DNA of 64,000 bases, from the NCBI RefSeq assembly GCF_015767675.1, contig NZ_CP065217.1, forward strand, positions 1,178,001 to 1,242,000, read 5' to 3'. This document shows, one piece after another, positions 17,663 through 27,420 of this stretch (within the stretch, counting starts at the first letter, position 1; every line of letters starts with the position of its first letter). This stretch comes from Vibrio navarrensis. Lineage in GTDB: Bacteria; Pseudomonadota; Gammaproteobacteria; Enterobacterales; Vibrionaceae. A program made the translations under genes and the position numbers. The notes under the pieces are model-generated. The model did no database searches. It was not told the DNA's origin and saw only the letters and a list, made by a program, of their open reading frames with translations.

Positions 17663-17851
17663 ATGAATGTAAGCCGCGAGATATTAACCACTAAGCAAGT
17701 ATGCGCAATGACCAATCGCTCGGTATCGACAATTAACCGATGGTGGAAAGAGAGGCGCTTCCCGAAACCATTACAGTATCAGGGGAGATCTTACGGTTGG
17801 GATTCAGATAAGGTGAAAGCATGGTTTGAGAGTCAATTTGACGCAAAATGA
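17663..17851 (+). CDS. AlpA family regulator, second copy
   Basis: The protein has 62 residues. It has the same fold as its neighbour: ILTTKQVCAMTNRSVSTINRWWKERRFPKP followed by YGWDSDKVKAWFESQF, here given as two segments of the winged helix. Sequence identity with the first copy is modest, so this is an old duplication or two independent acquisitions. One may act as excisionase and the other as a transcription switch. Its stop codon lies inside a hairpin (17847-17867). Confidence 0.85.
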   Translation: MNVSREILTTKQVCAMTNRSVSTINRWWKERRFPKPLQYQGRSYGWDSDKVKAWFESQFDAK

Positions 17852-17867
17852 CGCTGTTTGCGTCATT
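17847..17867 (+). terminator. Hairpin at the end of the AlpA pair
   Basis: AATGACGC pairs with GCGTCATT across TGTTT. No strong T tract follows (CTGCTCACTTTT), so this is a weak terminator or a structural element. Confidence 0.5.
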
Positions 17868-17887
17868 CTGCTCACTTTTGAAGTATC

Positions 17888-17990
17888 AATACCCAGTTTT
17901 GTTGAGCTAAATTTAGACCTTATTGCATCGCCCATCCCTTATGAGACGAGGGGTTCGGTATAGAAGGTAAAGCAACGGGAACTGGGTATT
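17888..17990. other. Non-coding stretch closed by an 11-bp inverted repeat
   Basis: AATACCCAGTT (17888-17898) can pair with AACTGGGTATT (17980-17990). The 81 bases between hold no open frame. It may be a structured leader or small RNA upstream of the YfjJ-like gene; no known RNA family was recognised. Confidence 0.35.
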
Positions 17991-18037
17991 TCATATTATC
18001 TCCCGTTATTCTTAATACCCTTATCAATAATCCTTGT

Positions 18038-18631
18038 ATGAGAAAAAACCAGTCAACTTCACCATACTATCGTTATTTAGATAGTGTGTACCATGTGAAT
18101 GCAGGGGAAGGTAAGCCAATCTTCACTCATCAAATGGGCAAGATGATAGAACAACTCGAGATCATGCTGGGTCATCATCGGAAAGTCTTGGTAGTCAGAT
18201 TCGATTTACATCTCCCCAGTCACGGTCACTCAACAGACAATCAGGTGATGTCGATGTTTCTCAATCACATTCGATATCGAGTCAAGAAGAGATATAAAAT
18301 GGTGCGTCTAGGCTACGCGTGGTGTCGAGAGCGGAACCATGCTTCAGCTCAGCACTATCACGTTGCTCTCTTGCTAAATGGCTCTCAAATACAATATCCA
18401 GATAAACTGCTTAGTCTGCTTACACAGTGGTGGGGGACGGTATCAGACGGAGGTCATTTATTTATACCGGAGAATTGTTATTACCTAGTCAGTCGTCAGA
18501 GCGACGGGCGAGTGAAAAGGGATGCAATTTACCGTTTGTCTTACCTTGCTAAAGTGAATAGTAAACAAAGTCGAGAAGGGTTCGCCAATGATTACGGTAC
18601 CAGTCGGCTAAAAATGGAAAGTGATCAATAA
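18038..18631 (+). CDS. YagK/YfjJ family protein, Rep-like (inovirus Gp2 type)
   Basis: The protein has 197 residues. The family is found in P4-like islands and inoviruses. The stretch QHYHVALLLNG contains an H-x-H pair in a hydrophobic strand, the metal-binding motif of HUH replication nucleases. A tyrosine pair (NCYYLVSR) follows at a plausible distance for the nucleophile. ARG-rich VVRFDLHLPSHGHS and RLSYLAKVNSKQSREG also fit the family. It may nick DNA for island replication, but activity is inferred from motifs only. It stands downstream of the AlpA pair and is followed by a strong hairpin. Confidence 0.8.
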   Translation: MRKNQSTSPYYRYLDSVYHVNAGEGKPIFTHQMGKMIEQLEIMLGHHRKVLVVRFDLHLPSHGHSTDNQVMSMFLNHIRYRVKKRYKMVRLGYAWCRERNHASAQHYHVALLLNGSQIQYPDKLLSLLTQWWGTVSDGGHLFIPENCYYLVSRQSDGRVKRDAIYRLSYLAKVNSKQSREGFANDYGTSRLKMESDQ

Positions 18632-18635
18632 AAGT

Positions 18636-18678
18636 GATCAGTAAAAGTGATCACTAGCGCTGATCACTTTTACTGATC
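18636..18678. terminator. 18-bp perfect stem-loop with clustered TGATCA sites
   Basis: The arms at 18636-18653 and 18661-18678 pair perfectly across CTAGCGC, and TTTTATTT follows shortly. Five GATC sites lie within about 60 bases (18622-18678), with the half-site AGTGATCA repeated directly. It may be a terminator, a replication element, or both. Confidence 0.7.
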
Positions 18679-18865
18679 ATGTTTTATTTACTTTATATTC
18701 AGTTAGTTAATGAGAATTGCGCATGTTGACCGTTGCGTTTCAAGAATTGACTAGGAGCCATCGCCTTTCTATGTTTGCAAAAAAACGGCCATTTTCAGGC
18801 GCTTTTCGACCCACAAAGTGGTGGTGAAAGTTTAATTTATTGCATTCACTTGGGGATTTGTCTCA

Positions 18866-19132
18866 TCAAATATGCAACTTTAGGCGGATATAGGCAGGTA
18901 CGGCTAGTAACGCCTCTCTGTCTGTGGCTGCAAGAAAATCCAGGTACTCCCGCAACTCACCGTCGGTAACACTTTCAAGCTCTTCATAGCTTACACCGAG
19001 CAACCTAGCACCATGCATCAATCCATTAAGGTATTGTTTACGTTCGTTTTTGCTTTGTTCATCTTGAGCATCCATCCGGTGGTACTCATGTAAGATTTTT
19101 TTCAAATAATCCAAGAAATCGGTTGAGTCCAT
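18866..19132 (-). CDS. Small protein of unknown function
   Basis: The protein has 88 residues, is acidic and mostly helical (DFLDYLKKILHEYHRMDAQDEQ, LESVTDGELREYLDFLAATD). It resembles no family I can name. It runs on the minus strand opposite the surrounding island genes, next to another small minus-strand gene, so the two may form a small unit. AGGAAGTC lies just upstream of the ATG (GGAAAGGAAGTCATT on the minus strand). The coding call rests on the good ribosome site and length. Confidence 0.55.
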   Translation of the reverse strand: MDSTDFLDYLKKILHEYHRMDAQDEQSKNERKQYLNGLMHGARLLGVSYEELESVTDGELREYLDFLAATDREALLAVPAYIRLKLHI

Positions 19133-19203
19133 AATGACTTCCTTTCCCTAATCGCAATTGAATACTGCTCAGCCACCAGCGAGACACAAACGGTCTCTGG
19201 GCA

Positions 19204-19488
19204 TCACTTCTCATCCGGTTTGTTTCGGTACACTTGCCAACTGCTTGGTATTACACTAATCCAGTTATCACGAACGTAGTTATCATGGTCTTCTGCAGAG
19301 CCTTCAGGGTACCGTTGATAGAACTCTTCAGTGAGCTTGAAGTAAAGAGACCACTTTCGAAGTATGTAATTGTCTGCGTATCCCAAGTGTTTGGCGGCAG
19401 CGAGATTACCATGTGCAAATCGGCATACTGGGTTGGGATTACCGCGATTACCTTTTACAAAGCGGCCTTTGGCATCACGTTCGGGCAT
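19204..19488 (-). CDS. Small basic protein with GRFVKGN motif
   Basis: I chose the ATG at 19488 (94 residues) because AAGGA sits six bases upstream. Longer in-frame starts to 19608 add an unlikely Cys/Tyr-rich lead. The N-terminus ERDAKGRFVKGNRGNPNP is a motif common in phage and island proteins (DUF5681-type leaders), whose role is usually DNA-related. The rest (SLYFKLTEEFYQRYPEG) is unremarkable. It is divergent from the helicase gene, 199 bases away. Confidence 0.6.
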   Translation of the reverse strand: MPERDAKGRFVKGNRGNPNPVCRFAHGNLAAAKHLGYADNYILRKWSLYFKLTEEFYQRYPEGSAEDHDNYVRDNWISVIPSSWQVYRNKPDEK

Positions 19489-19687
19489 AATCATTCCTTG
19501 TCGAAATAGACAGTTCGTAAAGTATCCACCACAGGTTATCAGTGACCTAGCGAACAATGCAAACACTAGGCGCTCATAACAACAGTAGATAGTTTCTTTA
19601 GATCTCAATCACTAACCATCATACTTAGTCATGTAAACTAGGTTTCACTAATCGATATTGTATCACGCTCATAAAGCTATAAATCAG

Positions 19688-22573
19688 ATGTCAAAATTAC
19701 TTCTTAGACCTCATTTTCTTGCTAGATTGTTCGGAGCAACATCCTTTATCGAAATTTACGATGAAGGCATAACATTTGTAGGTAAACATGAGGCTGGCCA
19801 CTTTTCATGGCAACAAATTGACTCCCCACCCAAGGTAAATCTTGGTTTAACCGGTGGCTCTATCACGTTCTCCGTAAACCACAAAAACTACACTGTCTCG
19901 GCTTTAAGCTACGCTGCTACTCGCAAGCACCAGCATAATCTATTCGCATTCTGGGCGAACCAAAATGCCGAATACCTTGCCAGTTTTGTTCGCGATGTTG
20001 AACTTCATTGTCAGAGGGCTTATCTAAAAGATTCATCTCGTGAGTCAATCCAAGCCAGAGCGCAGAAAGAAGCCCAGAGGTGGTCCGGTTGGCAATCGGC
20101 AAAAGGCCTCAATGCCGCTGTTACTGGCGTGGCTCTATGCGTTCAAGAGTTCAGTAATTGGAGTGATGAGCAAGTTGCCTCGATTAGAGAGAGGTTCGTG
20201 ACAAACCAGCTTAATCAATACAAGCCATTTTTTGATGAAGTTGAGTCGAACCCTCTTACCGATAAACAACGCATCGCTTGTGTCACTGATAATGACAATA
20301 ATCTACTGCTAGCAGGCGCTGGGACTGGAAAAACAAGTGTAATGGTTGGCCGAACGGGTTATTTGGTGAAAAGTGGCAAAGCAAAGCCTGAGGATATTTT
20401 GTTGCTTGCTTTTGGCGCGAAAGCGGCAGAAGAGATGGATGAGCGTATAAAGCAACGGCTCGGGTTCGATTCTGTGCGGGCCAGCACCTTTCACAGTTTG
20501 GGATTGAAGATCATAGCAGAGGTGGAAGGTCATGTACCCAAACTTTGCCCCTTCGAGTTAGACGCCAAAATCAAAGCGCTCTGGATGCATAAAACATTAG
20601 AAGCTTTGATGCATGATGCTCACTATCGTCGACAGCTTTTGGAGTATTTCAGTGCTTACTACTATGTCGATAAAAGCCCGTTTCAGTTCAACAGTTATGG
20701 TGACTATTTACGTTATTTAAATGATAACGACATACAAACCATCAAAGGTGAGGCGGTGAAGAGCTGTGGTGAAATGGTCATTGCCAACTGGCTCTATCGC
20801 CATGGCCTGAACTACCAATATGAAGCAAATTATCGTTTTGATGTCAGTACACAAGAGTACCGACAATATCAACCCGATTTCTACTTACCAGACTATGACA
20901 TATATATTGAATACTACGGCATAGACAAGGATGGAAACACGGCGCCGTGGATTGATAGAGAAAAGTACCATCGCGGCATAGAATGGAAGCGCGCGACTCA
21001 TGAAAAGTATCAGACGGGTTATATTGAGTTGTTCTACCACCAACATAGTGATGGCATTATGCTTCCTTCGCTTGAGAATCAGCTCAGAGATAGGAACGTC
21101 GAGCTTTCTCCGATTTCTCAAGCAGAGCAGTTAGCGAAGCTTGAAGAACTAGGACAAGTCACGCAACTGGCGAAGTTGCTTGGTATGCTGGTGGATATGT
21201 ACAAAGCATCGTGTTTAGATCAAGTAGCGTTAGATACGCTGATTGCACAGTCAGTCGATCCTAAACAAACGGCCAAAGCCTTTGGTTTGCTAATGCCGCT
21301 TTACACGAAGTATGAGCACTATTTACAACAAGAGAAGCTGATTGATTTCAATGACATGATTGTCAAAGCGTTGCACTATATTCAGTCAGGGCAGTTCAGG
21401 CCCAATTGGAAATATATTCTGGTCGATGAGTTTCAAGATATTTCTGAACCACGAGCTCGGTTGGTAAAAGCTTTGCGAGATACCTGCACAGGTTGTTCAC
21501 TTTTCTGTGTAGGAGATGATTGGCAAGCTATCTACCGTTTTACGGGGGCAGATGTGAAGTTAACCACTCATTTTTCAAACTATTTTGGCCCCACATCCCA
21601 AACTCATTTGGATTTAACCTTTCGGTTTAATAGTTCGATTGGTGATGTCGCATCTCGGTTTGTTACCCAAAATCCAGTGCAGATTCGCAAAATCATACGG
21701 TCGCTCAATCAAGTTAATCAACCTGCCGTTTCTTTACTTCGTCAAGGTCAAACCGAGCCAGGAGTAAATCCTCTCGAGAAGGCTCTTGAGGCAATCGCTT
21801 ATCGGGTCAAGAGTTCAGGAAAGTTCACGCAGAATAAAGTCTATCTTTTAGCGCGCTTTTGGCATCAAATGCCTCGCAGTCAGGAGCTTTTGGCCTACCG
21901 TAAACAGTTCACTTCACTCAATATAGAATGGTACTCCTTCCACGCATCAAAAGGTAAAGAAGCAGACTATGTTGTTATTCTTGGGCTGACATCTGGTACT
22001 AACGGTTTCCCATCTAAGAAAGTCACACCGCCTCTTCTCGATGCACTATTACCCAAGGGAGACAGTTATGAGTTTGCCGAGGAGCGCAGGTTATTCTATG
22101 TGGCTATCACTCGTGCTCGCCACCGAGCGTATTTACTTGCAGATATGACCGATGTCAGTGAGTTTGTTGTTGAGCTACTTGAGTCAAAATACCCGATAGA
22201 AACGGACGAATTTGAAACCTCTTTCGTGCAGAAGCTTTTTGAACAAATTTCATGTCGCCGATGTAAAGCTGGGACGCTGCAGGAGAGGGTCAGCGAGTTC
22301 GGAAAATTCTACTCATGTTCTTTGTATCCACGGTGTAAACACAAAGAAACACCGTGTGACTGCTGTGGCCAGCCAATGAGTTGCAGCAAAAAGCAAGGCT
22401 ATCAAGTCTGCATTAATGACGCGTGTGGTGCTGTTCGTCCACTCTGCCAACGCTGTGGAAGTGAAATGAAGCTACGAGATGGCAAATATGGTCCATTCTG
22501 GAGCTGTACCAATTATCGCCAAGGTGCCGATTTGAACTGTGGATATAAGTTACAAGTGACAAGTAATTCATAG
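19688..22573 (+). CDS. HelD-like UvrD-family helicase with inserted nuclease-like domain and zinc ribbons
   Basis: The protein has 961 residues from the ATG at 19688. The N-terminal third and helicase core follow E. coli helicase IV (HelD, 684 residues): Walker A AGAGTGKTSVMV (about 207-217), LLLAFGAKAAEEMDERI, DEFQDISEPR (about 578), GDDWQAIYRFTGAD, TFRFNSSIGDVA, HASKGKEADYVV and RRLFYVAITRARHRAY. Unlike HelD, an extra domain of about 180 residues sits inside the core, with VIANWLYRHG, QPDFYLPDYDIYIEYYG (about 393-409). This looks like a PD-(D/E)XK nuclease fold in which ExK appears as EYY. From about residue 852 there are three four-cysteine topoisomerase-type zinc ribbons. It probably unwinds and may cut DNA. 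It lies 224 bases upstream of jetA. Confidence 0.9.
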   Translation: MSKLLLRPHFLARLFGATSFIEIYDEGITFVGKHEAGHFSWQQIDSPPKVNLGLTGGSITFSVNHKNYTVSALSYAATRKHQHNLFAFWANQNAEYLASFVRDVELHCQRAYLKDSSRESIQARAQKEAQRWSGWQSAKGLNAAVTGVALCVQEFSNWSDEQVASIRERFVTNQLNQYKPFFDEVESNPLTDKQRIACVTDNDNNLLLAGAGTGKTSVMVGRTGYLVKSGKAKPEDILLLAFGAKAAEEMDERIKQRLGFDSVRASTFHSLGLKIIAEVEGHVPKLCPFELDAKIKALWMHKTLEALMHDAHYRRQLLEYFSAYYYVDKSPFQFNSYGDYLRYLNDNDIQTIKGEAVKSCGEMVIANWLYRHGLNYQYEANYRFDVSTQEYRQYQPDFYLPDYDIYIEYYGIDKDGNTAPWIDREKYHRGIEWKRATHEKYQTGYIELFYHQHSDGIMLPSLENQLRDRNVELSPISQAEQLAKLEELGQVTQLAKLLGMLVDMYKASCLDQVALDTLIAQSVDPKQTAKAFGLLMPLYTKYEHYLQQEKLIDFNDMIVKALHYIQSGQFRPNWKYILVDEFQDISEPRARLVKALRDTCTGCSLFCVGDDWQAIYRFTGADVKLTTHFSNYFGPTSQTHLDLTFRFNSSIGDVASRFVTQNPVQIRKIIRSLNQVNQPAVSLLRQGQTEPGVNPLEKALEAIAYRVKSSGKFTQNKVYLLARFWHQMPRSQELLAYRKQFTSLNIEWYSFHASKGKEADYVVILGLTSGTNGFPSKKVTPPLLDALLPKGDSYEFAEERRLFYVAITRARHRAYLLADMTDVSEFVVELLESKYPIETDEFETSFVQKLFEQISCRRCKAGTLQERVSEFGKFYSCSLYPRCKHKETPCDCCGQPMSCSKKQGYQVCINDACGAVRPLCQRCGSEMKLRDGKYGPFWSCTNYRQGADLNCGYKLQVTSNS

Positions 22574-22797
22574 CGATGCCAAACAAGTTCAGTGAGCATC
22601 AATCGGCCAAGTGCACGAACCTCGTTTCAGTGGCAATACCGACAATCCTGTCATTCTAAGACGGATGTCAAGCTATTTTACATGTTTATATACTCAGTAT
22701 TTACCTGTCGCCATTAAGTAGACATTATGAGTTTAGTTTCAATCTATGCATAGTCTTGGTGAATCAAAGTCTAGAACTTTGTGGATAAGGTAGAGAG

Positions 22798-24075
22798 ATG
22801 GTTTCCCCTAAAAGTCTTGTTTTTCAATTACACCGTCACTGGGAAGTGGTTGAGCAGTTAACCCGGCTTTCACGAGAGTTCCCTGCATTTGAGCTCCGTA
22901 TCCTCGAACAAGTGATAAACCAGTACAAAAACAAAGATGCAGATACTAACAGCGTGCTGACGAGTCTTATCAACGCGGACATCTTGCAGCCTATCTGCCG
23001 AAGTAGTGACTATCAGCTCAACACGCTGGTGATGGATTTTGTACGTGGATTGACTCATGAGCATGAGCTTGGTTTGTCCGCGGTACTTAAAGCTCGCGTT
23101 GAGGCTATCAAAAACGCCACCAGCCAAGTACTAAAGGGACTTGAAGATACCGATAATGATTTACTCCGTTCAGGCGCTAACCAACTGTCAGAGCTGACGA
23201 GAAAGATTGCTCAACAATTAACACAAGACAAGCAAGCCATTTTTGACATTGCTGAAGCGGCTAAATCAGCAGACACCAGTGTGCCAATTGAACGCCGCTA
23301 TCGTGAAGTACTAGAAGTGTACGACCAATACGTTGAACCCATGAATGAAATGATGGATAGCGGTCTTGGAGGCAGTTTCTACCCATTGTTGGAAAAAGCA
23401 GAAGAAGCACTAGACAAAGCCGTTGATACGCTGGCTATTCGCGGCTCTTTGTATCAACAAAGGTTAGCAATGCGTCAGATTGCTTATCAAGTCAAAGATC
23501 TTCGTTACCAAGGGCGGGTCATCGCTCAGCAATGTGCAGATACCTTGTTACCGCTGAGAGAGGAAGCGAGGCTACATAACCAGCTTTCTGCTGTGATTAG
23601 CAAGCAAATAAGCCAAGTTCGTAAGAAAGGCCTAGTTCGAGGGTTAAATGCAGTCGGCTTACCATTATGGAAAGCCAGTCGTACCAGTAAAATTCAGATT
23701 GGGAACGAAGTGCGTGAACTGATGGCTGAATTTTTGAGTTTTGAACCCAATTCAATTCCTTTTCCGGATGAAGAAGAGCTCTCTGATAGCCTCTTAGTGA
23801 ATTGGATCGATGAGCAGCGATTGCGTGAACAACTTTCAGCAGCATTGCCGGTTGAGAATCTCATGACTTGGTTAACGACACACTATCGCTATTTACCTGA
23901 TACGGAATTACTCCGTCTCTATCATGAACTGGTGCGAGAACCACAATGGCAAAGCTTGTTGAGCACAAATCCTTGTACCACAACGCTCAGTACCGTCTCT
24001 GTCACTTATCATCCTCATCAACTAACGACCTTGACTCGCTCAACAAGTGCAAAGGATATGGATAATGCAAAATAG
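22798..24075 (+). CDS. jetA: JetA-like (MukF/MksF-type) kleisin of a Wadjet-like system
   Basis: The protein has 425 residues, mostly helical. The N-terminal winged-helix part (VEQLTRLSREFPAFELRILEQVINQ), a long middle helical region and a C-terminal wing (LLRLYHELVREPQW) fit the MukF/MksF kleisin plan. Sequence identity in this family is low, so the call leans on gene order: JetA, JetB, JetC, JetD with overlapping ends. Wadjet complexes are SMC machines that extrude and cut plasmid-sized circular DNA. AAGG lies eight bases before the ATG. The last 11 bases overlap the jetB start. Confidence 0.78.
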   Translation: MVSPKSLVFQLHRHWEVVEQLTRLSREFPAFELRILEQVINQYKNKDADTNSVLTSLINADILQPICRSSDYQLNTLVMDFVRGLTHEHELGLSAVLKARVEAIKNATSQVLKGLEDTDNDLLRSGANQLSELTRKIAQQLTQDKQAIFDIAEAAKSADTSVPIERRYREVLEVYDQYVEPMNEMMDSGLGGSFYPLLEKAEEALDKAVDTLAIRGSLYQQRLAMRQIAYQVKDLRYQGRVIAQQCADTLLPLREEARLHNQLSAVISKQISQVRKKGLVRGLNAVGLPLWKASRTSKIQIGNEVRELMAEFLSFEPNSIPFPDEEELSDSLLVNWIDEQRLREQLSAALPVENLMTWLTTHYRYLPDTELLRLYHELVREPQWQSLLSTNPCTTTLSTVSVTYHPHQLTTLTRSTSAKDMDNAK

Positions 24076-24634
24076 CAAACTCGACTTAACTGAGCTGACA
24101 CATCTCACAGAACTGTTCAACTTATTCAATTCAGGTCGGCACCTGAACCGTTCGACAGATGCAGCCCTGTGGTATGAACTCGAACAGAAATCGGAACAGT
24201 ATCGACATCTATTTTCTAACCTAGGGTTTGAGCTACGTATCGATGGCCGTGGTTTTGCTTGGTTTCATGACGATGAAGGGAATCAAAACATCAACAAGCA
24301 ATCGCGACAGTTGGCGCTTTTGCTGATGGTGATTTTTGACTACCAAGCGGACAATGGTCGCTCTTTGAGTCAGTTTTATCAGTGGACCATTAACAATAAA
24401 GTGCTAAATGAGGTCTATGAAAAGCATCAAGGATTGTTGGATGCAGAAGAGTTAGATCAAGGGGGATTGGTAAGAGTCCTCGAAAATGCGGTGCGAAAAG
24501 GCTTTGCGATTCAAGAAAACAACCACTGGCGCTTATTGCCTTCGGTATATCGTTACTTAGACCACTTTGAGGCGATTACCGAACAAGCCTCTGTTAGCGA
24601 TGGAGTCACGGATGAGGAGGATGAATCATGCTAA
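24065..24634 (+). CDS. jetB: JetB-like (MukE/MksE-type, DUF4194) subunit
   Basis: The start at 24065 (189 residues) lies 8 bases after AAGGA and overlaps the jetA end by 11 bases; an in-frame start at 24047 is less likely. It shows the MukE/DUF4194 pattern: HLNRSTDAALWYELEQKSEQY, ELRIDGRGFAWF, RQLALLLMVIFDY and GLVRVLENAVRKGFAI with RLLPSVYRYLD near the end. These proteins bridge the kleisin and the SMC heads. Its end overlaps jetC by seven bases, which argues for coupled translation. Confidence 0.82.
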   Translation: MQNSKLDLTELTHLTELFNLFNSGRHLNRSTDAALWYELEQKSEQYRHLFSNLGFELRIDGRGFAWFHDDEGNQNINKQSRQLALLLMVIFDYQADNGRSLSQFYQWTINNKVLNEVYEKHQGLLDAEELDQGGLVRVLENAVRKGFAIQENNHWRLLPSVYRYLDHFEAITEQASVSDGVTDEEDESC

Positions 24635-27420
24635 ATTACGGCTTCCAACGTCTCGCATTAATTGGCAGTGCTGGATATCAGCGAGCAGAGCTGCCACTGG
24701 ATGATTCTGTGTCATTAATCGCACCAAATAATCACGGTAAAACCAGTTTAATCAACGCCCTCCAGTTTCTACTGATCATTGACCAAAGAAAAATGGACTT
24801 TGGCTCTCATAGCGTCGAAAAAGCACGTCGTTTCTATTTCCCAAACAACAGCGCATACATCCTGCTTGAAGTCATACTTCCTCAAACCGGAACCGTTGTT
24901 TTCGGCTGCGTAGGTAAAGGCGTAGGCCACGATTATGAATACTTTGCCTACAAAGGAGAATTAAACCTAGATGATTACCGTTTGGCGGATGGTCATATTG
25001 TTACTCAACCCAAACTGGTTAACCATCTAGCTAGCCACCAGCACAGGGTCTATCAATACAATGAAAGAGATTTTCGTCATTTGATTTACGGTGGTGCAAA
25101 GAGTAAGAAGACCAATGATCTCGACTTTACGGTATTCAAGCTTGAACACGTAAGCGATGCACGCTCTTACCAGCAAGTGCTCACCAAAACGCTTAGATTG
25201 GATAAGCTCAATTCCAGTGATGTAAAAGAGTACTTACTCAAGATATTTAGCCGTGAGCTGCCTAATGCGAGTATCGATTTTAAGCAAGAATGGGAGAAGG
25301 CATTTCAAGATATCAACTTAGAGCGGGAGCAATATCTAGCGGCGGTGAATAATCTTGCGACCATTGAAGAGCTGGAACATAAGTTTCAACGTACATTGTC
25401 CCTAAGAGGCAAAATTGCGTCGGCACAACCCAAAGTGAACCAATTATTGCAAGATTGGCACGGACACGTTCAAACAACGAGAGAAAAATTATCAGCACAA
25501 AAGCATCAGCTTGAAGAAGAACAAAATGAGTTACATCACCAAGATATTGCTCGTGCTGAAGCACGCAGTGGGTTAAACAACAAGCTCGCGGATCTAAAAC
25601 GTACCGAAGAGCAGTACCAAGAGCTTCAAGCTCGCTTTGCGTTGATTCCGAATCACGCCTATTTAGAGAGCCAGCTCAATCTAGCAAAACAAAGTTATGA
25701 AGAACAGGCCGCGCTATGTATTCAATCGCAACGCTCTTCTTCATCAGATTTAGCCAGGCAGTTAAAAGAACGGACAGAAAAACGCCAAAGGTTGGAAACG
25801 CAGCGGCAAACCCTAGACAATAATTTGTACCTTCATCTCTCCAAATTGCTCACAGCGCATGAGCTAGAAAAACTGAACAAAGTACTGAGTCAGCAAGTGA
25901 TGCAGCGTTCACCTTCGCACTATTCACTCGATATCAATCAGCTTCGAGACGTGCTGAGTGGTGAAGCGGCCCCGACGCTCACTCTTTCTGGTTTAACCAT
26001 ATCCCTTGATGAGCTCATTCCTCAACATGTTCAAAAGACCGAACAAGAGCTGGTGGAAGAGCTAGATAGTGTTAATCAGCAGATAAATAGCCTCACAGAA
26101 CTGCTAGAGGTCAGTCAGCAAAGGGATTTGGCGGAAAAGAAAAAGAACGAGTTACACCGAGCCGTGAAAGAGTGTGAAAGGGCGCTCATCGATTATCAGC
26201 AACTTGAGCAACTCACCGCGAATCAGTCTCAACGTAGAGAAGAAAAAGCCAAGATCGAGCAAGAGATCACAGCGATTAATCATGCTTTAGCCAGTGCGAA
26301 AGACCGCTATCAAGCGCTGAAAGAACAAATCAACAAGACTTCGGAAAAGCTCAGTAAGTTAACTTCAGATAATAACCGTGTTGAGTCGCTCAAAGAGCAA
26401 AGAATGGATGATCAATCCCTGTTTACGGCGCTATCGGAACAACCTCATACCCCATGGATAGCGACCGAAGAATGGAGCTTGGAGTTTCTCCCCATTCGTC
26501 TTGAACAGTTCATCAACGATTGCCGGGAACTGGATAACCTTTCTAAAGAGCTACGCCAAATGAAAAATGAGTTGGCTCAGAAAGGGCTCACAAAGTTTCA
26601 AATGGCACCCACTCAAGACGAAGAGCTAAAAGGCATCATTCAATTTAGCCATTGTTTGGATGCCGAAAAGCAAGCGTTAGAGAGAAAAGCACGTTCTGCG
26701 GTGGTTAATGTGACAGCGAGCTTAAGGGAGTTACGCAGTGGTCTGCTTGCTTTGCAAAGTAAAATGAAAGAGTTCAATCGGCTAATCAGTCACAGACAGC
26801 TATCTGATTTGAAAACCTTCAAAATCGAACCTGTCGAGGAAAGCTTGCTTGTGAATGCGATGAATGTGTTGATACAGCAAGCAGAGCAGACAGATTCGGG
26901 GCAAAGTTTCGATTTGTTCGATCAAACGAGCATTTTAGATGATGCAGATCTAGAGCGGGCGAAAAATACGTTAATTGAAGAGGGCAATGCTCGCCAAGGA
27001 TTAAGAGTCGCAGACTTATTCAGGCTTGAGTTTGTCGTGGCAAAGCAGGGGCAGCAGCAAGAGTCTTTTGAAGATATTGATAGCGCAGCGTCTAATGGCA
27101 CGGTATTGATGGCAAAGTTAGTCACCGGCCTTGCCATGCTGCACCTAATGCAAGACAAACGTCACCAAATGAAAGCGGTCTGTTATTTGGACGAGGCGTT
27201 AGCATTGGATACCAAGAACCAAGCCAACTTAATCGAGATAGCCGAGCAATTTGGCTTCGCGTTAATTTTTGCCTCGCCGGCACCGTTAACCACCGCTCGG
27301 TATTGTGTGCCAATTCACCAAGTAAATGGTAAAAACGTCATAAGCCGTCATAGCTGGCAGCTATTGTCGCCCATCGAAAGTCGTATGGTGACTCAGCCAA
27401 TCGCGGAGACATCACAATGA
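24628..27420 (+). CDS. jetC: JetC-like (MukB/MksB-type) SMC ATPase
   Basis: The protein has 930 residues. The Walker A motif APNNHGKTS is at about 32-40, followed by LINALQFLL. Coiled coils fill about 230-370 and 460-800 (repeated Glu/Gln/Lys/Leu patterns). A hinge region lies between. The C-terminal head has the SNGT signature (AASNGTVLMAKLVTGLAML) in place of LSGGQ and Walker B CYLDEALALD with Asp855-Glu856. The SNGT form is typical of the JetC/SbcC-like Walker B family. GAGGAGG precedes the ATG. The protein is short for a JetC (usually near 1100), mostly from the coiled-coil arms. It overlaps jetD by four bases. Confidence 0.88.
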   Translation: MLNYGFQRLALIGSAGYQRAELPLDDSVSLIAPNNHGKTSLINALQFLLIIDQRKMDFGSHSVEKARRFYFPNNSAYILLEVILPQTGTVVFGCVGKGVGHDYEYFAYKGELNLDDYRLADGHIVTQPKLVNHLASHQHRVYQYNERDFRHLIYGGAKSKKTNDLDFTVFKLEHVSDARSYQQVLTKTLRLDKLNSSDVKEYLLKIFSRELPNASIDFKQEWEKAFQDINLEREQYLAAVNNLATIEELEHKFQRTLSLRGKIASAQPKVNQLLQDWHGHVQTTREKLSAQKHQLEEEQNELHHQDIARAEARSGLNNKLADLKRTEEQYQELQARFALIPNHAYLESQLNLAKQSYEEQAALCIQSQRSSSSDLARQLKERTEKRQRLETQRQTLDNNLYLHLSKLLTAHELEKLNKVLSQQVMQRSPSHYSLDINQLRDVLSGEAAPTLTLSGLTISLDELIPQHVQKTEQELVEELDSVNQQINSLTELLEVSQQRDLAEKKKNELHRAVKECERALIDYQQLEQLTANQSQRREEKAKIEQEITAINHALASAKDRYQALKEQINKTSEKLSKLTSDNNRVESLKEQRMDDQSLFTALSEQPHTPWIATEEWSLEFLPIRLEQFINDCRELDNLSKELRQMKNELAQKGLTKFQMAPTQDEELKGIIQFSHCLDAEKQALERKARSAVVNVTASLRELRSGLLALQSKMKEFNRLISHRQLSDLKTFKIEPVEESLLVNAMNVLIQQAEQTDSGQSFDLFDQTSILDDADLERAKNTLIEEGNARQGLRVADLFRLEFVVAKQGQQQESFEDIDSAASNGTVLMAKLVTGLAMLHLMQDKRHQMKAVCYLDEALALDTKNQANLIEIAEQFGFALIFASPAPLTTARYCVPIHQVNGKNVISRHSWQLLSPIESRMVTQPIAETSQ

